64,000 nt of DNA from Achromobacter denitrificans NBRC 15125. Its GTDB lineage: Bacteria; Pseudomonadota; Gammaproteobacteria; Burkholderiales; Burkholderiaceae_B. Positions 43,855-51,702 of the stretch are shown piece by piece. The notes beneath the pieces were generated by a model. That model saw only the letters and a program-made list of their open reading frames with translations. It did not search any database and had not been told where the DNA came from. The translations under genes were made by a program, and so were the position numbers. The DNA lies in contig NZ_BCTQ01000004.1 in the NCBI RefSeq assembly GCF_001571365.1, forward strand, positions 62,001 through 126,000. Direction: 5' to 3'. Positions within the stretch are counted from its first letter, which is position 1, and every line of letters begins with the position of its first letter.

Positions 43855-45081
43855 TCAGGCGTTGAACAACAGGAAGCCATAGGTGGCGAATAGCGCGAGA
43901 TGCATGGCGCCCTGCATGACCGAGGTGCGCTGACCGTTGAAGGACAGCATGGAGAGCAGGAGCGTCAGCGCGGCAAGCACGATCTCCATGGGAGAAATGC
44001 CCATGATGACCTGCTTGCCCGTCAACAGTCCGATCACCAGGACGGCCGGCACGGTCAGGCCCACGGTCGAGACGAAAGCGCCCAGGCAGAGGTTGATGGC
44101 GCGCTGCATTTCATTGTTCAAGGCGGCTTTCACCGCCGTGATGGATTCCGGCGTGAAGACGATGATCGCGATCAGCACGCCGCCCACGGCGACCGGGGCG
44201 TTGGCGGCGGCCACGCCGTAATCGATGACGATGGCGAGGTGGTGGGCCAGCAAGACGATGGGGACGATCATGCCGAGCAGCAGCGCGCTGCTCAGCCAGA
44301 GCGAGGCGCCGCCTGCTTCAGCGGGGTTCGCGTCGGCGTCGGGTCGAGGCGCGCGAGCCGGCGCCACCGTCATGGCCCCGGGCGGAGGCTGGATGTAGAG
44401 CCTGCGTTCGCCGCGCATCTGGAGCAGCAGGAATACCGCGTACAGCACGCCGGTGAGGGTCGCGATGGTGGCCGCCTGGGGGCCGGTGAATTCTCCTGCG
44501 CCGGAGAGATAATTGGGCAGCACCAGCGCCGTGCCGGCCAGCAGAGCGATCATAGAAAGATAGGCGCGCGCGCCCTGGGCGTTGAATTCCTGTTCGCCAT
44601 GCTTGAGGCCGCCCGCGACCAGGCACAGGCCCATCACCAGATTCGCGATGATCATCATGACGGCGAAGATCGAGTCGCGGCCGATGGTGGGGAATTCGCC
44701 CGGGCCGAGCAGCACCGAGGCGATGAGGATGACCTCGATCGAGACGATGGACAGCGTGAGGATCAGCGTTCCGTAGGGTTCGCCGAGCTTGTGCGCCAAG
44801 TGATCGGCTTCATGCACCACGCCGAACGAGGCCGCGATGATGGTGAAGAACAGCGCCCCGAAAGCGGCCAGCGCCGCCGTCGGCGCGAGCGGCTCGGCGA
44901 GCCAGTCGCCGCCATATAGAGAAAAGGCAATGACGACCAGCCAGGCCCAGCCCAGCTTCAGCCAGGTGGAGATTGGAACCCGCTGGGGGCGCAGGGATGG
45001 GGCAGGGGGCTGGGCGGAACCCCGGGACGCGTCTCGGGACGATGACGGCGTGGCCGTTGCGGGGGGCGACGAATGGCGCAT
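43855..45081 (-). CDS. chaA: Calcium/proton antiporter, ChaA/CaCA family
   Basis: Inner-membrane cation exchanger of 408 residues with about eleven hydrophobic segments. Alpha-repeat-like acidic motifs are FGVVHEADHLAHKLGEPYGT in the first half and VFTPESITAVKAALNNEMQR in the second, typical of ChaA Ca2+(Na+)/H+ antiporters. The start is ATG 45081, with AAGGA about 8 nt upstream; ATG 45096 is an alternative. The first 45 residues are Ser/Pro-rich and cytoplasmic. It stands alone. Confidence 0.88.
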   Translation of the reverse strand: MRHSSPPATATPSSSRDASRGSAQPPAPSLRPQRVPISTWLKLGWAWLVVIAFSLYGGDWLAEPLAPTAALAAFGALFFTIIAASFGVVHEADHLAHKLGEPYGTLILTLSIVSIEVILIASVLLGPGEFPTIGRDSIFAVMMIIANLVMGLCLVAGGLKHGEQEFNAQGARAYLSMIALLAGTALVLPNYLSGAGEFTGPQAATIATLTGVLYAVFLLLQMRGERRLYIQPPPGAMTVAPARAPRPDADANPAEAGGASLWLSSALLLGMIVPIVLLAHHLAIVIDYGVAAANAPVAVGGVLIAIIVFTPESITAVKAALNNEMQRAINLCLGAFVSTVGLTVPAVLVIGLLTGKQVIMGISPMEIVLAALTLLLSMLSFNGQRTSVMQGAMHLALFATYGFLLFNA

Positions 45082-45349
45082 GGACGATCCTTTCATGCAG
45101 CGGGGTCGTCCCCGTGGAATACACACCGGCAAGGTCGTCCAGGCCAGGGCGGGCGCACTGCCCGGGCGAAATTCTAGCCGATTAAGAAGAGCGGGGCAGG
45201 CGCGACGCATGCCGCTTCAGGCTTGATTTAGACCTCAAGCAATTCGCAAGGGGCACTTGACCTGGCTCGCGATTCCTCGGTTAATGTCGCTGCCTACGGC
45301 CTGGCAGCTTCAGCGTAGGAGTTTTTGTCCCTTTCTTCACGTCAAGATT

Positions 45350-46558
45350 ATGGTCGCATCCACGCTCGTCGCCATGTTGTGCGCACATTTACTGTGCTTT
45401 TCGGCCATGTTCTTGCTGATCAGCCGTCGCTTGCCCGGCAACAGGATGGGAATGGATTTTTTTGCCGCGGGCAATCTCCTGCTGGCGTTGGCCTATATCC
45501 TGCAACTGGTTGAAGGGGGGCCGGCCTGGAGCGTGATGAGCGTCGTCAACCATATCCTCACGCTGGCTGCCCCGATCGCCTACTGGCTCGGCGCCATGCG
45601 CTTTTTTGGGCGTCAGGTTCGATTATGGCGTTCGCTGATCATATTTTCCGTGGTTTATGGCATTGCGCAGTGGGTAGTGCAATGGACCGCGGGGCCGACG
45701 GCGCGTTACGCCATGCTCGCGGCGACGGCGAGCGCGCTTTTCTTTGCAATGACGATTACCGTGATCTACGGCGTGCGCACTTTTGCAAAAGACCTGTACG
45801 GGGAAATGTTCTTTTTTGCGTTTCTGATTAGCGGAATCTGTATTCTGAACGCGCTGAAGTTCTGGAAAATCGTGGATGACGGCTTGGATGCGCTGCACAT
45901 GGACAGCCGGTTCCAGATGATTTTCTACATCTACATGTCCACCCTCGCTACCATCGTGCCGCCTTCCATAGTCTGGCTCGTGCTGCGACGGCTGACGGAC
46001 AGTCTGCGCAATATGGCGGCGCGCGATCCCATGACAGACCTGCTCAATCGCCGGGGGCTGCTGGATGCGCTGACCCGGTATTTCAATTCCCGGAACGCCA
46101 TGTCGGCTCGGCTGCTGCTGTTGGACGTCGACCATTTCAAGCGTATCAATGACACCCACGGCCACCAGGCCGGCGATGAAGTCATATGCCAGGTTGCGGA
46201 TGTGCTTCGCTCCACGGTTCGTCGTGGCGATTTGACGGGCCGTATCGGCGGAGAAGAGTTTGTGGCGGTTTTCCTGGAAGCCGACGGCGGCCGTGTCGTC
46301 GATCTGGCAGAGCGCCTGCGGGCCAGCGTTGAAAGCCATGCAATCAACGTGACGGGTTCCGACGATGTGCTGCGTTGCACGGTCACCATCGGGATTTCTC
46401 CGCCGTTCCATGGCGCGGATGGCCTGGAGGATGCGCTTCGACACGCCGACGAGGCGCTATATAGAGGGAAGGCGGCGGGACGCAATCGGATCGAATCCGC
46501 CGACACGACTGCCAGCATTTCGGCTGAGCCCCCTGAGCCAGCGATGGTGAATGTGTAG
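45350..46558 (+). CDS. Membrane-anchored diguanylate cyclase (GGDEF domain)
   Basis: A 402-residue enzyme that makes cyclic di-GMP from two GTP. About six to seven membrane segments (residues 1-210) precede a GGDEF domain. The active-site motif is GGEEF at 300-304; an inhibitory-site RxxD (Arg291 to Asp294) lies five residues before it, so product inhibition is likely. DVDHFKRINDTHGHQAGD supplies the metal and base contacts. The start is uncertain; ATG 45350 is favoured because the longer frame begins at a TTG inside a likely -35 box (45257-45262). Lower G+C than its neighbours. Confidence 0.88.
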   Translation: MVASTLVAMLCAHLLCFSAMFLLISRRLPGNRMGMDFFAAGNLLLALAYILQLVEGGPAWSVMSVVNHILTLAAPIAYWLGAMRFFGRQVRLWRSLIIFSVVYGIAQWVVQWTAGPTARYAMLAATASALFFAMTITVIYGVRTFAKDLYGEMFFFAFLISGICILNALKFWKIVDDGLDALHMDSRFQMIFYIYMSTLATIVPPSIVWLVLRRLTDSLRNMAARDPMTDLLNRRGLLDALTRYFNSRNAMSARLLLLDVDHFKRINDTHGHQAGDEVICQVADVLRSTVRRGDLTGRIGGEEFVAVFLEADGGRVVDLAERLRASVESHAINVTGSDDVLRCTVTIGISPPFHGADGLEDALRHADEALYRGKAAGRNRIESADTTASISAEPPEPAMVNV

Positions 46559-46573
46559 AAATGACCCCACTCC

Positions 46574-46602
46574 TTGACGCGTCTTCCCCGTTTGCCTAAT
46601 CT
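46574..46602 (+). promoter_or_regulatory. Near-consensus sigma70 promoter of the SDR-SMR-TetR operon
   Basis: TTGACG (46574-46579), 17-nt spacer, TAATCT (46597-46602). The -10 box touches the 24-bp palindrome that follows, so a bound repressor would block transcription initiation. Confidence 0.72.
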
Positions 46603-46624
46603 TTTATACCGATCGGTATAAAAG
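46601..46624. promoter_or_regulatory. 24-bp perfect palindrome around TATACCGATCGGTATA, TetR-type operator
   Basis: CTTTTATACCGA and its exact reverse complement lie between the -10 box and the ribosome site AAAGGAGC of the SDR gene. Operators with a TACCGATCGGTA-like core are typical for AcrR/TetR repressors. The TetR gene at 47788-48417 in the same operon is the obvious partner. Confidence 0.82.
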
Positions 46625-46635
46625 GAGCTATCGAC

Positions 46636-47373
46636 ATGGAATTCCAAGGCAAGGTCGCCCTCGTCACCGGGGGCACGCGGGGGATAGGCGCAGCCATCGT
46701 CCGGCTGTTCGCGGAAAGAGGAGCCGACGTCGCGTTCACCTACGCCCGGTCGGATGAGGCGGCCCAGGACCTTGTCGGCGAGCTTGGCGCAAGCGGCGTC
46801 AAGGTCCTGGCCATCAAGGCGGACAGCCGGGATCTGGCCGCGGTGCGGGCGGCGGTGGCGCAGACCGCCCGGGAACTGGGCAGGGTGGACATTCTGGTCA
46901 ATAGCGCCGGGGTATTCCCGGCGGGGCCGGTAGAGGACGCCACCCTCGACGAGATCAGCGACACCTTGGCGATCCACGCGGGGGCGGTGTTCGCGGCCTC
47001 GCAAGCGGCGCTGGCGCACATGGGTTCCGGCGGGCGCATCATCTCGATCGGCTCCTGCTTTGCCCAGCGGGTGCCTTACGGGGGCGTGACGCTTTATGCG
47101 ATGAGCAAATCCGCGCTGATCGGGTTCACCAAGGGGCTGGCGCGCGAGGTGGGCGAGCGCGGCATCACGGTCAATATCGTCGATCCCGGATCGACCGACA
47201 CGGATATGAATCCCGCGAATGGCCCGATGGTGGCGGCCGAGCTGGAACTCATGGCGATCAAGCGCTATGCGCAGCCCAGGGAGATCGCGGCCGCGGTGGG
47301 ATATCTGGCGTCGCCCGGGAGCCAGTTCATCACCGGGGCGTCGCTCGCCATCGATGGCGGTTTTACGGCTTAG
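46636..47373 (+). CDS. SDR-family oxidoreductase, first gene of a TetR-controlled operon
   Basis: A 245-residue classical SDR: TGGTRGIG loop, NSAGVFPAG, catalytic Ser in SIGSCFAQ and YAMSKSAL. Start ATG 46636 has AAAGGAGC upstream, overlapping the operator palindrome. It shares the operon with an SMR exporter and a TetR repressor, a frequent set-up for reactive-carbonyl or toxic-compound response. The substrate is unknown. Confidence 0.92.
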   Translation: MEFQGKVALVTGGTRGIGAAIVRLFAERGADVAFTYARSDEAAQDLVGELGASGVKVLAIKADSRDLAAVRAAVAQTARELGRVDILVNSAGVFPAGPVEDATLDEISDTLAIHAGAVFAASQAALAHMGSGGRIISIGSCFAQRVPYGGVTLYAMSKSALIGFTKGLAREVGERGITVNIVDPGSTDTDMNPANGPMVAAELELMAIKRYAQPREIAAAVGYLASPGSQFITGASLAIDGGFTA

Positions 47374-47467
47374 GGATGCGTCGTGGATAGGGAGGCCGCC
47401 GGCCGCGCCGGAGGTATAGGCAGCAGAGGCAACAGAGGCGACCCGAGGCAATCGGAGACCAGCGAGG

Positions 47468-47791
47468 ATGCGGATGGCGTGGGGATTATTGGTGCTGGCC
47501 GGCGCGCTTGAGATCGTCTGGGCATTGGCGCTCAAGCAGGCGGACGGGCTGACGAGGTTCTGGCCCAGCGTGATCGGTGTTAGTGTTGCGATGCTGAGCC
47601 TGGTCCTGCTCGGCCTGGCCTTGAAGCATCTGCCGGTGGGCACGGCTTATGCGATTTGGGTGGGGATCGGCGCCTTCGGCGTGGCGGTTTTCGGGGCCTT
47701 GGCGTACGGCGAGCAGATGTCGCCGGCCAAGCTGTTGTTCTTGGCGCTGATAGGAGTGGGAGTGGCGGGTCTGCGGATGGTTGAATCATGA
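47468..47791 (+). CDS. SMR-family exporter, SugE/Gdx (guanidinium exporter) type
   Basis: A 107-residue four-helix inner-membrane protein. The essential membrane Glu is in LAGALEIVWALALKQADG, and the sequence (LKQADGLTRFWPSVIG; GTAYAIWVGIG) is nearer SugE/Gdx than EmrE. Gdx proteins export guanidinium; others export quaternary ammonium. The start is ATG 47468, with ATG 47474 possible. No guanidine riboswitch is evident; instead a TetR gene is coupled by ATGA overlap. Confidence 0.87.
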   Translation: MRMAWGLLVLAGALEIVWALALKQADGLTRFWPSVIGVSVAMLSLVLLGLALKHLPVGTAYAIWVGIGAFGVAVFGALAYGEQMSPAKLLFLALIGVGVAGLRMVES

Positions 47792-48417
47792 GCGCCGGCG
47801 GCAAATCGAAGTCGGCTCTCGCGCCGAAGATCGGGCGCCCGAGAGCGTTCGATAGGGACACGGCGTTGCTTGCCGCCATGCGAACCTTCTGGACGCAAGG
47901 CTATGAGGGCACGTCGGTCCAGGATCTTGCGACGGCCATGGGCGTCAATAAGCCCAGCCTCTACGCGACCTTCGGTTGCAAGGAGGAGATTTTTCGGGAG
48001 GCGGTCGAACTCTACGACCGCGTCGAGGGGAAGGCGACGTCGCAGAGCCTCAAGAAAGCCGGCACGGCCCGGGAGGCCGTCGAATCCATGCTGCGATCGA
48101 ACGCGCGGGCCTATGTGGTCGAGGAGGGGCCGCGCGGCTGCATGATCGTGTTGTCGTCGTTGCTGGGCGCGCCCGAGAACGACAGCGTGCGCGCGTTTCT
48201 GGCCGACAACCGATTGCAGGGAGAAGCGACGCTGAGAGCGCGCTTGGCCCAAGGCATGGCGGAAGGCGATCTTGCCGCGTCGGCGGATCTCGATCAGCTT
48301 GCCGCTTTCTATACCACCGTTCTCGAAGGGCTCTCCATCCAGGCCCGCGACGGCGCGTCCATCGAGAAGCTCAATATCATCATCGACGCCGCCATGCTCG
48401 CCTGGCCCGCGGGTTAG
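47788..48417 (+). CDS. TetR/AcrR-family transcriptional repressor
   Basis: A 209-residue regulator. The N-terminal HTH reads GTSVQDLATAMGVNKPSLYATF (slightly split by TSVQDLATA), the standard TetR form, preceded by RPRAFDRDTALLAAMRTFW. The C-terminal ligand domain is of the AefR/TetR_C type with EEGPRGCMIVLSSLLGA. Its start overlaps the SMR stop. It probably binds the palindrome at 46601-46624 and autoregulates the operon, being released by a substrate of the SDR or exporter. Confidence 0.92.
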   Translation: MSAGGKSKSALAPKIGRPRAFDRDTALLAAMRTFWTQGYEGTSVQDLATAMGVNKPSLYATFGCKEEIFREAVELYDRVEGKATSQSLKKAGTAREAVESMLRSNARAYVVEEGPRGCMIVLSSLLGAPENDSVRAFLADNRLQGEATLRARLAQGMAEGDLAASADLDQLAAFYTTVLEGLSIQARDGASIEKLNIIIDAAMLAWPAG

Positions 48418-48431
48418 CGGCAAGCCAGGCC

Positions 48432-48692
48432 CTAGGGCTGGACGACCATCCAGGCGACGATCCGGCGCACGATGGGCAGCAGGAGCAGCAGGCTGGGAAA
48501 GGCGACGATCCAGGAGGCGCCCCAGGCGCTGGGCCAGTTGAGGACGAATTCAGGGCCCAGGCCGACGCTCGTGGCGGTCGCCACCGCCGACACGATGGCC
48601 GACATGAAGACGGACAACACCAAGGGCATCAGGTAGCGGGCAGAGCCCTGAGGCAGTTTTCTAAGGACCGATCTGGATGGATGCGCGGGCAT
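48432..48692 (-). CDS. DUF2798-family small membrane protein
   Basis: An 86-residue protein with two hydrophobic helices and the DUF2798 pattern: YLMPLVLSVFMSAIVSAVAT, then a W-x-x-A-W segment, IVAFPSLLLLLP and a final VRRIV. Function of the family is unknown. It lies 1 nt downstream of the NAD(P)-binding protein gene on the same strand and is convergent with tetR. Confidence 0.75.
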   Translation of the reverse strand: MPAHPSRSVLRKLPQGSARYLMPLVLSVFMSAIVSAVATATSVGLGPEFVLNWPSAWGASWIVAFPSLLLLLPIVRRIVAWMVVQP

Positions 48693-48693
48693 T

Positions 48694-49590
48694 TCAATGC
48701 TCCCCGTGGCGGTGGATGGGGCTTTTTTCGGCGATCAGGTCTTTGACGTAGTCGCGCAGCGAGCGCGGTTCCCGGCCCAGCGCGGCGCGCAGCGTCAGGC
48801 TGTTTCCGCCCAAGCCGTATGCGCGGTAGTGGTCGAGCACCTTCGACAACAGGGCCAATTGCGGGCCGCTGTAGGGAAGGCGCGCATTGGCCGCCCACTC
48901 GCTGACGTCGGGCTCCAGCGCCGCGACCGGATATCCCAGCGCTTCCGACAAGGCGGCCGCGATGTCCAGGCGGCTGTACATGCCGGCGCACAGTTCCAGG
49001 GTCGCGTAGGCCAGCCTGTCTTCAGCGAGGGCGATTGCGGCGACTTCCGCCACGTCCCGGTAGTCCACGCGAGCGATGCTTGCCTGCTTCGGGAAGGGCT
49101 CCGCGAAGCAGGCGCGGTCCCGGATCGACGGCCAGGCCAAGCCTATGTTCTGCATGAAGTTGGCGGGGTGCAGGATGGTGTATTCCAGCCGCGACGAGTA
49201 AAGGGCGTCCTCTACCGGGATCTTGCTGGCGTGGTTGGCCAGGCGCGTGTTCGTCGGCTGGATCACCGACGAGAAGACGAACTTCCGGACACCGTTGCGC
49301 TTGGCCGCGTCGACCAGGGCGACGCCCATCGCCGCTTCGTCGGCGGTGAACGCGGGGCCGATATGGAAGATGCCGTCCACGCCCCGCGTTGCCTGGGCAA
49401 GGCTGTCGGGATCGCGCAGGTCTCCGATGGCGATTTCGGTTGCGCCGAGCGCGCGGGCGGCGGCGGCGCGAGCGTCGTCGCGCGCGAGCGCCCGGACCGC
49501 GACTTTGCGTCGCAGCAATTCAGGAACGACCAGGCTGGCGAATTTGCCGGTCGCCCCGACGACCAAAACCATGCGTTGAGTGCTGCCCAC
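48694..49590 (-). CDS. NmrA-like NAD(P)-binding oxidoreductase
   Basis: An atypical SDR of 298 residues with the NmrA/HSCARG glycine motif VVGATGKFASLVVPELL and a domain that ends with a C-terminal cap (SEALGYPVAALEPDVSEW). The start is GTG 49590, because GAGGAG lies about 8 nt upstream; ATG 49572 is an alternative. No catalytic YxxxK is obvious, so it may be a redox sensor or a quinone-type reductase (QorB-like). It is divergent from a LysR gene, the usual regulator arrangement. Confidence 0.82.
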   Translation of the reverse strand: MGSTQRMVLVVGATGKFASLVVPELLRRKVAVRALARDDARAAAARALGATEIAIGDLRDPDSLAQATRGVDGIFHIGPAFTADEAAMGVALVDAAKRNGVRKFVFSSVIQPTNTRLANHASKIPVEDALYSSRLEYTILHPANFMQNIGLAWPSIRDRACFAEPFPKQASIARVDYRDVAEVAAIALAEDRLAYATLELCAGMYSRLDIAAALSEALGYPVAALEPDVSEWAANARLPYSGPQLALLSKVLDHYRAYGLGGNSLTLRAALGREPRSLRDYVKDLIAEKSPIHRHGEH

Positions 49591-49632
49591 GGGTTTCTCC
49601 TCTATGCGGATGAACGAATGAGGGCAGTGTAA

Positions 49633-49651
49633 TTTCTCACTATTGGTGAAA
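49633..49651. promoter_or_regulatory. LysR-type box TTTC-N11-GAAA
   Basis: A T-N11-A palindrome with TTTC/GAAA ends in the 107-nt region between the NmrA-like gene and its divergent LysR gene. It matches the LTTR consensus in form and position. Confidence 0.6.
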
Positions 49652-49697
49652 CAATGCGTGTGAAAATCCAATCTAAATCACGAAATTCGAGAGAATA

Positions 49698-50591
49698 ATG
49701 AGCCGCCTCGAAGACCTGGAAGCCTTTATTCATATTGCCGAAACGGGAAGCCTGACGAAGGCTGCGCGCCTGCTCGATCGCTCGCTGCAGGCCGTCAGCC
49801 GTTCGCTTGCGTCGCTGGAAGAGGACGTCGGCGTTCAACTGGTCCACCGCAGCACGCGACATTGCGCGCTCAGCGAAGCTGGCGAGACCTTTTTTCGGCG
49901 GGTGAAGCCGGCGATCACGGAGATAGGCGAGGCGCGGCTTGAGGTCGCCGATCGCCGCAACGCGCCGTCAGGCATATTGCGCGTGGGAGCCCCGATACTG
50001 TTCGGCCCCGACTTCCTGGTTCCTATCATCGCGGACTACATGCGCGCCTATCCGCAGGTCGAGGTCGATCTGCAACTGACGGATTCGTTTACGGACCTGT
50101 CCGGCGAAGGGCTCGACCTGGTGGTGCGTATCGCCGACTTGCCGGATTCGGGCTTGCAGGGAAGGCGGCTGGGCGCGCTGCGGCGGGTCGTATTCGGCGC
50201 GCCTTCCTATTTCAGGCAGCATGGCCGCCCCGCGCATCCGACGGAATTGCGCCAGCATGCGTGCATCGTCCGGACCGTGGATCATCGCTCGGGTCCATGG
50301 GTTTTCCAGATTGGCGGGAAGCGGCGCACGATAGGCGTTCGCGGCCCGTTCCGAACCAATACGATGGCGGCGATCTACAGCGCCGTCAGCGCCGGGCTGG
50401 GTATCGGCTACTCGCCGATGTGGCAGATCCGGCATCTGCTGGAGACGGGGCAGGTGGAGACCATTCTTGAGGATTTCGAACCCAAGCCCGTGCCCATCCA
50501 TGCGCTGTGGCAGGAGAACAGGCTGCCGCCTGCCAAGGTGCGCGCTTTCGTCGACTGCCTGGCGGCGGGGTTGAAGCTCGATCAGCTCTAG
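49698..50591 (+). CDS. LysR-family transcriptional regulator (divergent from the NmrA-like gene)
   Basis: A 297-residue LTTR of the CrgA/DsdC-like group. HTH at about residues 13-40 (TGSLTKAARLLDRSLQAVSR), then the helical linker and a two-lobed effector domain (GVRGPFRTNTMAAIYSAVSA). Start ATG 49698 follows AGAGAATA. It probably activates or represses the divergent NAD(P)-binding protein gene through the site at 49633-49651. Confidence 0.9.
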   Translation: MSRLEDLEAFIHIAETGSLTKAARLLDRSLQAVSRSLASLEEDVGVQLVHRSTRHCALSEAGETFFRRVKPAITEIGEARLEVADRRNAPSGILRVGAPILFGPDFLVPIIADYMRAYPQVEVDLQLTDSFTDLSGEGLDLVVRIADLPDSGLQGRRLGALRRVVFGAPSYFRQHGRPAHPTELRQHACIVRTVDHRSGPWVFQIGGKRRTIGVRGPFRTNTMAAIYSAVSAGLGIGYSPMWQIRHLLETGQVETILEDFEPKPVPIHALWQENRLPPAKVRAFVDCLAAGLKLDQL

Positions 50592-50630
50592 CCGTGACGC
50601 GGGCCGGCCGCGTTCGCTTCCGAGCCTGGC

Positions 50631-51548
50631 CTACGCCCGGAACGACGCGAACCCATCCCAGCATTCCCGCGTGAAGTCGTACAGCGCGTCCTGCGCCGTC
50701 AAGGGAGTGCGCCCCGCCAGCCGGGCCAGCGCGTAGTGGCCCTGGCGCTGCGGGTCGGGCGCGATCGGCACTTCGATCAGGTGCCCGGCCTCCTGCTGCC
50801 GGCGGGTGACGCAGATCACGCCCAGCAGCAGGGCGTCCGAGCGCAGCGTCAGTTCGACCAGCGCATCCAGGTTCTCGCAGCGGTGGGTGACCATCTGTTC
50901 GGGCGCGCCGCCCGGCCCCAGCGTTTCCGCCAGGCGCAGCGAGACTTCGGGGCTGAGCGTGCTGGAGGCCACGGGGTAGCGGCGGATCTGTTCGATGCCG
51001 GGGCGCTTGTGGGCCAGGATGGGATGGCCCTTGCGGCAGACCAGGCCGGCCCGCAATGGGGGCAGGGGGCGGGTTTCCAGGTCGGCCGCGTCGTACAGCA
51101 TGCGGGCGTCGCAGACCATGGCATCCACGCGTTCGGTGCGCAGCATGTCCAGCAGGGCCGCGGTGGCGCCCAGTTCCACGCCGACGCGCACTTGCGGGTG
51201 GCGTTCGGCCATGTGGGCCAGGAAGGGCGAGAGCAGCAGGGAGGCGGGCGTGGGGCTCAGGCCGATGCAGAGCGTGCCCGATTCGCCGCTGTGCAGGGTC
51301 TTGAGCTCGCGTTGCAGTTCCGCTTCCTCGAAGCGCATGCGGCGCGCGCGTTCCGCCACGCAGGCGCCGTAGGGCGTCAGGCGCACGCGCCGCGTGCCGC
51401 GGTCCAGCAGGGGCAGGCCAAGTTCGGCTTCCAGCGCCTGGATGCTGCGGCTGAGCGCGGGCTGCGAGAGGTTGACCGCGTCCGCCGCGCGCGAATACGT
51501 GCCATGTTCCACCACGGCGAGCAGGTGCTTGAGTTTCTGGAAATCCAT
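50631..51548 (-). CDS. LysR-family transcriptional regulator (divergent from penicillin acylase)
   Basis: A 305-residue LTTR. HTH in HGTYSRAADAVNLSQPALSR (about residues 15-34), followed by the linker RSIQALEAELGLPLLDRG and the effector domain. It is divergent from the penicillin acylase gene across 154 nt, with an AT-rich control region next to its start. That position implies it regulates pac, perhaps with a phenylacetate-like inducer; this is inference. Confidence 0.9.
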   Translation of the reverse strand: MDFQKLKHLLAVVEHGTYSRAADAVNLSQPALSRSIQALEAELGLPLLDRGTRRVRLTPYGACVAERARRMRFEEAELQRELKTLHSGESGTLCIGLSPTPASLLLSPFLAHMAERHPQVRVGVELGATAALLDMLRTERVDAMVCDARMLYDAADLETRPLPPLRAGLVCRKGHPILAHKRPGIEQIRRYPVASSTLSPEVSLRLAETLGPGGAPEQMVTHRCENLDALVELTLRSDALLLGVICVTRRQQEAGHLIEVPIAPDPQRQGHYALARLAGRTPLTAQDALYDFTRECWDGFASFRA

Positions 51549-51555
51549 GTTTCCG

Positions 51556-51583
51556 ATGCATAAATACTATGAAATAAATGCAT
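51556..51583. promoter_or_regulatory. ATGCAT-N16-ATGCAT element in the lysR-pac control region
   Basis: Two self-complementary ATGCAT hexamers, 16 nt apart, flank the AT-rich AAATACTATGAAATAA. This is the only AT-rich part of the divergent region and starts 8 nt from the lysR start codon. It is a candidate LysR site and promoter area. Confidence 0.5.
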
Positions 51584-51702
51584 TGGAATTATAAATGGGC
51601 TGTTCGTATCATGGTCCGCAGACGGGGCCCGCAAGAGGCGCCGCAACCCGTGCCCGGGACTCGCACCGCGGCGCGGCACGTCAAATACGGAGACAGATTC
51701 GA

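Noticed and set aside
45257-45349. N-terminal extension of the diguanylate cyclase from a TTG codon
   Set aside because: The TTG lies in a TTGACC that looks like a -35 box, and the added residues do not resemble a membrane segment or domain.
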